Assembly: GCA_002633005.1 (NCBI GenBank)
Contig: NMRA01000412.1
Location: 284,556-348,555, forward strand
Origin: Phoronis australis
Lineage: Eukaryota > Phoronida > Phoronidae
Direction of reading: 5' to 3'
Length of the DNA: 64,000 bases
Shown here: positions 12,701-24,700 of the stretch, one piece after another
Numbering within the stretch: the stretch's first letter is position 1
Layout: every line of letters begins with the position of its first letter
Position numbers and translations under genes: made by a program
Notes under the pieces: generated by a model
What the model was told of the DNA's origin: nothing
What the model saw: only the letters and a program-made list of their open reading frames with translations
Databases searched by the model: none

Positions 12701-15700
12701 CTTTAAACAAAGGTCACCCTTGATTGACTAATTGATGCAAAGCAGCTTCCTATCTTAGGTATTTCTGATAAAATTATAAGCTGATTCCTTGCAAAGGGTT
12801 TCACTCCAAGTTAAGTGAAATCAGCTGGTCCGTTACTGGTGCCGTGANATGTTTATGACAATGTCCGAAATTCGAGGATCTTTGAAAAACAGTTTTTGGA
12901 CCTTGTACGAATTTCGTGGACTATCAAAAACTCATTTCGTAAATATTTATTCTTGGTCGAAAATGGCGGGCCGTCCGAAAATCACGCGACTTTACCGTAT
13001 CTACTGTACATGCATGTATAATGAATATCAATTCTCATGCTTTCTTTATAAACATATTTTGTACTCTTCTAGAAAACATTTTATTTCAAAAAGTTATATA
13101 GACCAAACAAATCATTGATTGTTGTCAAAGTTGCATTAAAGAATGACCACTTTTTGTTTGAAGACAATGCGAACCCACCAATTGATGACGACGTCAAAAT
13201 GGATACGAGCCCTCAATTCCGGATAATGCAAAAAGGAGCCAGTCGACTGGTGTTTGTTATTGACGTCAGCGGAAGTATGGCAGTATGTTTTGAAGATTTT
13301 GCATTGATCTTTGCTGAGCTATCATATTAAACAAAGGTCACCCTTGATTGACTAATTGATGCAAAGCAGCTTCCTATCTTATGTATTTCTGATTAAATTA
13401 TAAGCTGATTCCTTGCAAAGGGTTTCACTCCAAGTTAAGTGAAATCAGCTGGTCCGTTACTGGTGCCGTGAAATTGGCCTCTGTGCCGCAGTTTTTGGTA
13501 GTAGCACTAGAGTATTGTATTGCTGGACATTATAAGGGAATTCTAAAAATTTCCAGAATGAGCTTTTGAATTAACCAGCGATTAAAGTTAGTGTACTTTT
13601 GGAAATCTGAAGGCCCAGAATGGCATTGTCATTTTGCAAAAACAAATCGGGAGAAAAAACAAAATTACGTTAAAAATCAAAGAATTTCACCTAAAAATCT
13701 CCGAAGAGCTGTTTAATTTTTGTCCGAGATAATTTCGTGTAACTGTTCAACTATTCGCATTTCAGTCATTCTTCACTGTTGTTCATGTACGTTCTTGCCT
13801 TTCGTGTCTCTCTACGAAGTCATTATTCCTTATAACACGGTGTCTGTAAATGTACATGTATGTGGCTGAAGCTGTCGTGTTTGCTGATAGGTTGTTGTTT
13901 TCGTCATCGCCTCTGCTAATCCGGTCGTTGTTCTCGTTATCCAACTACTCAAGTATTTATCTGACTTTCCACAACAGCATCAAAAGGTCATTCCTGGGAT
14001 CACCGACCGAGCACTTGAAAAACATTGTGTGTTCATACGCTGTACATCCTGGCGACATACATGTATTTTCAAAATGATTATTTCAATATTTTTGGACCTC
14101 AGTTTTTTAAGTTGGAGTATCATGAATATTTTGGCCCATAATAGCCCATGTTTGCTTAAAAAGGTGCAGTTGCTTAAGCGCTGCTTAAAAGAACGGGAAA
14201 GAAAAATCTTCATGATGTTGATGTAGACATTATACCTCTCTATCAGAAATTTCGCAAGGATTTCCATAACTGGTACACCAAAATTCAGTGATTTTGCCCA
14301 AATTTTGTGTGTTGATTTTTAACCATTTTGGAAGTGCTCTGGGAGCCATTTTGGGGGCGTGGGTGTTTTCCAATAATATTTTTATCAATTTGCTGTCTGA
14401 GAATGAAAACAAAAGGTAAAAAATGGGCTCTTTGTATGTTTAAGCAACTTGCCGACAGAAGAGACAAACCATCGCGTATTTTATAGTGCCCGACTCCGGC
14501 AAATGCACTTCTGCGTGATTACACTCTGATGCATACTCTTCTGTATATTGTACAGAGTTGTCCTTAAATTTTACTGCTGGAATATTTGTAAAAATAATGC
14601 TTAAGCACTTTTGAACTCGTAATCTATGCTGTTGACAACTAGGATGGCCCACTCGATCACAAACGTGATTCAAAGTTTGGCACATGAATAGTGAAAACGT
14701 TTGAACGCACAATGCGATTTTGAATATTTTTTACTTTTGTATTTCGACATCGATGCCTTTCATATGATGTAAGCTTTTGTCTTTAAGGTGAAAAAACAAT
14801 CTTCGGTTCTATTGCGTCATATAGTCTCCTACCCTTAATTCAAAAGAATTGTTTATAAATGAAAGCTAAATTATCTTGAAATAGTGCACTAATCGGAATA
14901 TTTCATTAAAAATCACATGAATTATTTGTGTCATTCTAAAACCATTCTCTAAGGGCGTCAACCGTTTTGGATATTAGCAACAAACAAAAGTATCATCACC
15001 TGTGCCTGCTCAACCTCTGACCCACGGTCAGTTTTGAACGCTTATTTTGTGAAATGATGTATGGATATGTCAGACAGCATCATGGTCTCTAACATGTTGA
15101 TTCTCATTAATGTTTTTGAAACCATTTTAATTGTAAATTTCAGAACAACAAATGAAAAAGCACATTCGAGAGTTTTTAAAAAATTATTTTCATATCCAAG
15201 ATATATCAACAAACATATCTTTTAATGTTCACAACCCCGCAAACTGGCTTGTAGAAGCACTTAAGCGTCGACCACTTTCAACACTACAAAATGTGCCTTC
15301 GGATTTATCGCCTCTGTCACGTGATAAGCACATGTGAAATTTAATTGATAGATCTCACGTCCCTTTTCCTAATCCCATTATGAATTTTCTGTCTTCACCT
15401 GCTTTTATATTGAACAACTGCCGTTTTTGTTATGCAAAAACATGTCAATTTTCTCGTGAGCGTTTGAAGGCCTATACTGTAGGTAAAAATTAATAAGAAG
15501 TCAATCAATGCAAGATCGGTGGAACGGCTCTTAAAAGTCTTTTGTCGTTCTTTGTCATATATTTTCTTTGCCATTAGATAACTACTTTGCCTCAAAGCAT
15601 ATTCCTGTGGGACATTGTGAACCGTGACTTGTCAACTTTCAGGGATCCAAGATTGAGCACGCGAAACAAACTGCCATAGAAGCGATTGAGATGTATGAAA

Positions 15701-18700
15701 GCGATACCAATATTGGTGTAGTCAAATTCACAAGCACAGCATCAGTTGTACATTACCTTGTTAAAATGACGAAAGAGAACAGGACAGTGCTTACAGATGC
15801 AGTGAACAGCCTTCGTGCTGACGGCAGAACTTCAATAGGGTCCGGGATACGAAAGGGAATTAATGTAAGTTTGATACATGTTTAAGTGCAGTTGACAGGG
15901 TGGATTGCAATACGTTTTATCCAGAATAAACGCAGGCTTGGTCCCCATATTTCTTCTAAAAACAAGGGTTTAGTTTTCGGAAATTTTAGAATTTCGCAAT
16001 ACATTACCACCTATCATAATCTGCGAACATTAAACCTAAGATAAATTGTATCTATAGATTAGCACCGTGTTGCACATCCCCGGGTCTGCTTTAGAGTATC
16101 AAAAGATATAAGATGAAGGCGCAATTCATTTCTGATCAGCACCGATAATTTCAACAATGGCGTCGTTCAAATGAAATGCATAGACTAACCCTTTTCTGAA
16201 GGTCAAATGCTTGCCTTTATTTCTTATTTGTGTCGTCAAAGTACACAAAGCATTAGCATGAACTTACTTGCTACTCACCGACTAAACATATTCTAATACT
16301 TCTTTTACATTACTGTCCAGACTCGTCTAACATTTGCCTACAAACTAAAACTCAAGTCATAAAAGCCAGACGTTCTGCAACTAAACTGTTTCAAGATGAT
16401 TTGCGAAAGTCGTCATTGTTTCTTAGTACAATGTCAGGTTGTGATACAACGACGTCTTAAACGGCACAGGCAAAGACAAGGTGCCCATTCTAAGAAAACT
16501 GACTTAGCTTAGACAAATCTTGATTTTCGGCCAATTTTATGAGAAATAGTAGATTTGTCTTAAGGCCGTTTCAAAAAACTTAAATCTTATCTTTAACTTA
16601 AGTTTTTTACTTAATTTTTTACTTAAGTTTTGTCCTAATTTAGTAAAAGTTTCAACGTTTGGAAGTTGAGACAAATCCTAGACTTATCTTAAAAATGAAC
16701 ATAAGCCAGTTTCTTGGAGCTGGTCTAAGGTCTTCGAAACTTTAAATTACTAGACCTACACTATAACGTGCAGGAATTCCAACGTCGGGTGAAATTCATG
16801 TAATTCGGTAAACCATCGTCATTGGGTGAATGTCTTCAATTGGAGAGGAATGTGCGATGTGACTCTATGATGTTAAGAATAGAAACCTTTGATAAAACTC
16901 CAATTTCTAACTGTTATTTGGCTCTATACAATTCGAACGGATGCCATTAACACCAAGGGCTATGTTCTTCCACACACTATGAATCCACGGTCGACTTAAC
17001 ATACAGTATTCAGTAAACCAAGAATAAAGTTCAAGCCTTCTGAGTATGTCGTCAAGCAGGTGTGTGCCCTCTGACCTCCGCAATTACAGATAGATATCTG
17101 GTCCGACTGATTTTCTTGAAGATGTAAGATACTCATTCCTAAGTCCTGGAGGTACCTGGCCAGTGGTTAATTAATATGTACCATATTATATCTGGTACGC
17201 TGGACGTCCTATGGAAGAACTGAAATGGGCTCCGAATGGTTATGTTTAGTACAGTATATGTGCTCCCCCATAAAGACCTCTCTTTGCCTTTTTCACAATG
17301 TGGTTCTTCTAAAAGGTGGCCATTTTAGGTTGCCAGATGACGTTGAATTTCCTTATAGGTCCCCAAACAGCTGAAAAGTGAAATTTTGGTTGTGTTTCTA
17401 GCCTGTTACCGTCTCTGAAAAATAAATGTCATCATAGATTATATGAAATGGTTTTAAGGTAGAAAAGTTCATAAATCAATTACTGGACTTACGTTTACAT
17501 AGAGATGGCTACGTTACGTCCTCCTCTCGAGGATTTCCTCAGGCCACTGAGGTGTCACGTGACTCGTCATGTGATCTGCAGCACAGTTTGCGCTGGATCC
17601 ACTAAGCGCCCTATCCCACGTCCTTGGCAAGAGAAACCTCAGGCCCCTTGTCTATTTAGGCTAGGATTCTCAATTGTCTCATAAATACCTAGAATCATGG
17701 CCTAAACAGACAGGGGGCCTGCGGTTTCTCTTGCTAAGGCGGTGGGATGGGGCGCTGAAGAGGATCCCGCACAAACTGTGCTGCAGATCAAATGACGAGT
17801 CACGTGACACCTCAGTGGCCTGATGAAGTCCTCGAGAGGAGGACGTAACGTAGCCATCTCTATGTAACCGTAAGTCCAGTAATTGATTTATTAATTGTTC
17901 TACATTATTACTCAGACAACTGGATGACTGAAAACATTCATCGCATTAAAATGGTTTTAAGTGCAGAATCTATTGCTTCTTAATATGTCCAGTTTTACAA
18001 TACCTTTGAAATTTTTAATTTTAAAAATTATACTATGGAGCGTAAATCAAGGTTTAAATTTGAGAAATGCTCCTGGAATTTGACCATGAAACCACCTTTT
18101 CACTTTTAAGCTGGGGTATCTTTAGTAATTAAAATTTGATTAAAAAAATAAAACGTAAATGCTGAGACACCACCAAGACAAGCACTGTCTGAAGCAGCGC
18201 ATTTCCCTCTCTTCATCATCCTCTATATGAGGACAACCTGTTCATACCCTGGACAAGAAAGACATGATTGGCTACTGTTTGCATTAAAGTCTTTTAAAGG
18301 AAAGATGCAAGGTCTGCGTTCACGTTAGCGACAACGGAAGTAGGTCATTGTTTACGTTAAACGTAAAAATGGTCATGGTTTTCGCAGTGAGAAAACATTT
18401 TTGACCACCTCTAAAACCGTTTACAAAATTTAGGTGAAGTTCACCAAAGGTTTCATTTGCTATCAAGATTTGCTTGTTATGATAGGGTTTGGCTTTTGTC
18501 AAGTTTTACATGCCAAATATTGGTCATTTTTCATATGTTTTGACATATTAAAATACTCTTACCGTCGACTGATCCCCAGTTTTACCAAACTGAAAGTATA
18601 CGATGGCTAAGTTTGTTTATATCAGAAAGAAAACAATGGCAATTTCCGAATGTACTCCCCGGCAATACTTAAAGAGTCCCACCATGACCCTGTGTCTAAA

Positions 18701-21700
18701 AAAGAAATTTTATTAATATATCTTATGCAAATTAAAATGCTTAAACCCACGACACTTTTCGTTATTAACGGTCTTCATGCCTTTGCATTCGTGTGTTTAA
18801 TCAATTTTGCTTATCAGAAAACTTGCTCCCGAGGTACAGCTAATACATCTTAAGAGACGTACTAGCCTTTAGTACACCTGTTGCTAAGACACAAGCTAAA
18901 AGTTAAAAGAAAATATTTTTCTGATATCGGGTTTGTAAGTAATGGGTGGAAGACCGTCTCAGCCGTTGTTGTTTTTACCAGTGCGATACTGGGAACTGGG
19001 GAGTTGTGAAGAAAGTTCGCGGAAAGCCTACTTTTCAGACATTAAAAGGTGCGTTTGTGGAGGCTTGACTGAGAATGTCTCTGTTCTCCCTCGAAATCGC
19101 CCTCGTCTTCTGACCGGTTGTGTTCAGACATCACAATTGATTGTAAAGTGGCTAACCATCTTCCACCCCTTGCATCATTTGGCAAGAAACTTAGAAATGT
19201 CTATTTTTTTCTTTAAAATAAAAATCCCGACTATTTGGCATGAAAAATGCTTCTTTAGTAAAATTTCCTGGCATTCGTTTCATATTAGCTATCTGTAACC
19301 ACACCAACTAAGAAAATGTATGGTGGGAACTCTTTAAAAGAAATACCGTACATGTACGCTCTTTCTCTGCCACTTTTAACAGGTGTTGCGAAATGCAGGT
19401 AGCCCACGTGGTGGAAGATTGATTCTCTTATCTGACGGTTTGGACAATTCCGATTACCTGGGATCATACTTGCCTGTACTGAAAAAAGAGGGCATTATTG
19501 TTGACACGATACTTGTCACCGATGCTGCTGATCCACGACTAAGAATTCTAGCTTCAGAAACGGGAGGGACACCGTTCTTTTCAAGTGACTCAGCGACAAG
19601 TACAAGCTTGGCGGACGCATTCACACAGACGGTTGCAGAAGAATCCCACAAATCAACATTTGTAAAGGTACAAAACAATCTTGTTATATGCTTTAAATCT
19701 AATGCCGTGAGCTGCGTTGGTTAAGACGTCGTCTAATTGGAAAACGTTGTACGTCACCCCCAGCATAGAGAAAGATAACGAATTAGCTTACTCATTTGTA
19801 ATGGAAATAGTGCAATTTTTGTTGTGAGAGAGAGAGTGAGAGAGACAGAGAGAGCGAGAGAGAGAGAGAGAGAGAGAGAGAGGGGGANNNNNNNNAATGT
19901 AATAATTACAACACTATCTGTGATTCAGAGGAATGGCGACCAACGCTTGGTGCAACAACATGTAGAATAGTACTGAAACAATGTAGCGATGATTACTACT
20001 TTGATTTGAGGCTAAATGGGGGCAACAGGATTACACACTGAAGCTTACGGTGACCACACTTGTACTAAAACTGTAAATGTAGTAGTTACTACTTTAATTT
20101 ACGGTTTAGAAGACCGGCAACAAGAGAATTTGCTAACTACACGTACGCTTGGTGCATATGCAGTATTAACGTAAAACGGCAAGTGTAAGAATTAGCAAAG
20201 TACAGCAAAAGAAACGAGATGTTACAGTTACATGTAAGGTGTGCTGCATGTGAGGTTGCTGTTGGAGGCAATCTCAACCAAAAATCTAACAATTGCCACA
20301 TTAAAACGACCTTCGTTACTTTTGCAGTCACTAAACACTAATCATAATTTCGCTATTCATAGCCTTAAGGTAATCGTTTCGTAATATTCATCTTGAGAGT
20401 AGGTTTACACTATAGAGATACATACCATAGTTGGAGGATACATTGTACACTAGACATCATCAGTGTCATCCAGAAATCTTTGCACCTTGATCAGTTTGAG
20501 GTCGCAATCGAGGAAGTTGATAGTTTCTTGAATTTACAGTTGTTTTCACAGTAACATTTTAGAACACTTGTGCTGTTGCATATCTTTTTCGTTTAATACA
20601 ATGCTAATTTTTCTACGCGGAGTTGATGCGGAAGACAAATGGTAGTAGATGTGTGAATTGGAAACCATTCACATTGCACCTGTGTCTGCTTTCAGTTGTT
20701 TGGTGAGACGCTAACAATTCAACCGAGTGACAATTACACACAAGAAATTTTCATCGACGACAGCCTGGGGAAAGATACAGCATTTGTCCTGTCCTGGTTG
20801 AAAGTTCAGCCTCGGATTCAGATTGACATCTCGCGACCATCGAACACTAATCTCACAATACCCACAATGCAATCGTCGTCCAACATTTTGCGGATACCAG
20901 TACCAGGTATAGCCGAAACAGGCACGTGGACCCTAGTAATACGTAACGATGGACTCCAGCCTTGCAAACTTCAGATCTCCATTACGTCAAGGTCAAAGTC
21001 AGTTGACGCTGAACCTATAACACTGACTTGCGAACTCGGACAACCCACCCTGGACTTTTCTGGTATGTGATTAGCTGGCGTGTACTAGACAAATTATATT
21101 TTGACAAAGAGTAGAACGGAATTGAAATACAATATCTGAGTCGCACGAAGCCTTCCCGTATGTTCTGCAAAACGAGACTATGAATTTTTCAAATAAGTGT
21201 AAATGCTATGTTCAAGTAACCTACTAAACTATATATTTATCTTATGAGAAATCAGTGATGTTTGAGTGTCAGTAACTTCCTTGCTGGTGTGTGTCAAATG
21301 TCTTAACGAACATATCTTTTGAACAAAACTAGAAATTTAAGTCCGAGAATTTGTCAAGTAACCGTTACGCGAACTTCATTGTTTAAACATCAGTAAAACA
21401 TGTTTACTGTCAGCAAATGCTATAAAATCGCTCCTCGTCAAAGCAACTGCTATTTTATTACACTTACGGTCATTTTCCGCTGTAAAACTGGTCTAAATGT
21501 GCTCTTTTCTCACATAAAAAGTAATTGCTGGGATTAGAATTACTGATTTCGTGCTTGATACGAAGATCGACGCATGAAATGATATTGAAGTCGTGATAAT
21601 GCAACAGATGGAGCTTAGTCTAATGCAGCAAGAAGGAGCCGTCAGCTCTTTACATGCCCTGAAGTCATATCCAATCCTTGAAAGGAAATCACAAATTAGT

Positions 21701-24700
21701 CCGGTGACAGTAGACCGGATAATAAAGGCTTAATCTACAGCTTATTAGGTTAAGACTGACAGACCATGAAAAGTAACTTGTCCATCCTATAAAGATATAC
21801 ATATATTTGTTTTGTATTGTTTAAGCTAGTCACAGACAACTTTACACAAACAATAATGTGTTCACGTACAAATTGACTGAGAAGAAGTACGCCTATTTCC
21901 AGCAGGTAAAGAAATGGATCACTTGAAGTGGATACACGTCACATTCACTTTTGACACCGTATACTACTGAGCAAAGAAAAATAGGAATTGGAGAGAATTA
22001 CCCTTGACGCGTTCCATTACAAACACGTCCCGCTTCACGTTACATGTACTTGTACCTTCCATTTTGTCAATAGATACGTGTATGTTCGCGAACTGCCAGA
22101 TTCAGGTCTGTGGCATTGCCATTACTGTGTTTCTAAGTTAATTTTCTAATTAATTGTCTCAACAATAATTACTTCAATAGTAAAAATACTGTTTATCGTA
22201 ATCTATTTTGCCCGGTGTACGCCACGAGCTATGTTGCAGAGTAAAACAAGATGAAGATTGCGAATGATTTCATTTATTATGACGTTAATAGAAAGAACTA
22301 AATAAGACTCTGCAAGATGGGCATGGAAAAACACCATACTGGCAGTACTGGAATACTGATATGACCCATCCGATGTAGCTTATCCGGGCAATAACAATGA
22401 TAGACTGTGAAGAAGTTTACACGATTAATAAGCGTAAAACTAAAACTATGATAAAAAACTAGAATCTAAAATTCAACAATGGAGTTAAAATACCTAGGAC
22501 AAATGACTTTGCAAAGCCTGGAACTACATGTACAGACATTTGTGTCGCACTCTGCAACAACAAACCTGCGCGGAGGAGGAGGTAGGCTAGGTTGCAACAT
22601 CAGACCTGACTTGGGAGGGGTGAGAAAGCCGACACGGTTTGAAAACAAAGACCCAGTGTAATGGAAAAGGGATGAAAAGAAAAGTGACGGAAATGGGGAG
22701 CTGAGACAACAGACTCTCCAGGAGTTGAGCGAAGGTTGGTTAAGAGGAAAAAGCGCACACGCGCAAGTAGGTTTGTATTGCATCAGATTTCCAGCGTCCA
22801 ATGCGCTGGATCATTGGTTCAGGGATGCTACGGCTGGCTGCTGAGGGACTTGTAAGACATGGTGTTGAGGCCTGCAAAGGAAATTATTTTAGTTGACATG
22901 GAGTTGATGCACGAACGGGTAAGCGGTCATCCCCTGACGTGTTGGAACAGAGGGCAAGGAGTGGGCTGAAAGGTAGAAAAGTACAAGGATGAGGCAGCTA
23001 CAGGGCAATGTGGATATTGGATGGCAGGAATTGTAAGTGAGACTGGTCACGAGCTGTGCTTGAAAGTACGCATAATGATGACCACTGAGTCTCTAGGGGG
23101 CGGGAAGACGACGTCGCTGACCTGTATGACGTGGGAGGAGAGTGAGAAGGAGGTGGCTGAACTCGCCGACTCGGAGGAAGGCGTGAAAGGCTAGGAGGAA
23201 CATAGCACGTGCGAGAAACGAGACGGTAAAAGAACCGAGTGCAGAAGGGCAGGCGTCAGAAGAGCGGTGCAACAAAAGTGATGGGCATGCTTTTTTCAGA
23301 AGAAAAGTGAAGATTTGAAGTGCCTTTGAGGAGTTTTTTTGATGAAATAGGAGAAGGCGGGGTCAGGGAGGTTGCTCAGTTTTTGGACAAAACTAATGAC
23401 AGGAACATATTACAGGATAGACAACCGACTAAGGCCAGATTCGAAAAGATGGGAGATGCTAGGAATGATCTTTTAAAGGGCACGGTAAGAGGAAGTGGTT
23501 AGGGGACAGGTGGAACTGTTCAAGGTTATGGAATATGCGGGTGTAGGATAGTAGCGTGGAATGGGCTAGGGAATCCGTGAGCAGTCTGGTTAAACCTCCA
23601 AGAGATGTGGCAGGATCGGTGTCGTATAAGGGCAGAGCCAAGTACCCTAAGAAAAGGCGACCTGAAATTTGAAACGAAAAAGTGAATCAGCAACAACCTT
23701 AGTGAAGCCATGGATATGTTTTGCACGAAATTGAACGTAAAAGGTAAAAGCAGACGATGAAATAAGGACGTAGTGCGGGTTGTCGGTAAGAGGTTTTGTT
23801 GATAATGTCAACGACGGCACTGTTGTCGCACAGGAAAAGAATCCTGTGGTTGGCGAACTTCGAGCCCACAGCTCTAGCACTGTGACGATATGAAGGAGTT
23901 CCTTGAGTGTGGTGTGATGACGTTAAAGGTGCTCAGACCACAGGCAGGCAAACCAGGAAGCCCCCAGCGTCTCGTCAAAAGCCATTGTTGGTGCCTGCAG
24001 CGTCGGAGTACAATTTTATGGTGTCTGAAGATGTAGGAGGAGTGTTTTCCACATTGAAGTCTGAAAAAATTGACCAAGCCCTGAGGTCCACTCTGGTTTC
24101 TTTACTGAGAGTAACGAAATGGTCTTGTCTCGAAGTACCAATGGTGAGGTTGATTAGGCGGCGCAGGAAGGCGCGGCTGGGCACGGTGGCGAAGCAGGCG
24201 ATGTTTAGTAGACCGATTAGGGATTGAAGATCGCGAAGAGTTACCTTCCGTCCTTTCTGGAAGTCGAGTAGGAGGTCGAAAGCTGTGTCCACCTTGTCCG
24301 GTAGTAGAGTCGAGATGGGTGATTGAGGTGGTCGGATGAATCATCTTGTCGTGACTGAAAGGGATGCCCACTGTGTCGCACAGTGACATGAATGCGGCAA
24401 AGTCCTTACCGCATTTCGGAGAGGATGGGGACCCACGAAAAAGAAATTGTCGAGGTATTGAGATACGCCGTCGACATTAAGCTTGTTTCCAGTTCCATTG
24501 AATCGCAGAACTGACCTTTTCGAACATGTTGCAGCTGGAGGCACAGCCAACTGGTAGGCACCTGTCGTAGTAAAAGATGTTTGACCAGGATATGCCTAAA
24601 AGGTGGTAGTTGTCAGGGTGAAAAGTGTCCTTGGTGTCAGTCTTAGCCATAAGGGAGTTGCGTCCAGACCGTTGAAACCGGCGGGCAGCGTCAGTGATGG

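Larger units (their letters stand above)
15865..19382 (+). other. CLCA gene 1 intron 8
   Basis: 3.5 kb, non-coding. It holds a possible inverted-repeat element at 16480-16735 and the large foldback at 17471-17891. ORFs of 60 to 118 codons show no recognisable family. Confidence 0.6.

Noticed and set aside
12507-13282. Exon 7 doubled as a mutually exclusive exon pair
   Set aside because: The copies flank a single N, differ by only a few bases even in intron, and the same pattern occurs at four other Ns where no exon or other exons are doubled.
16980-17100. Search for bacterial-type features (operons, CRISPR, ribosome binding sites)
   Set aside because: The window is clearly eukaryotic, with split genes and introns; no regularly spaced repeat array of CRISPR type is present.
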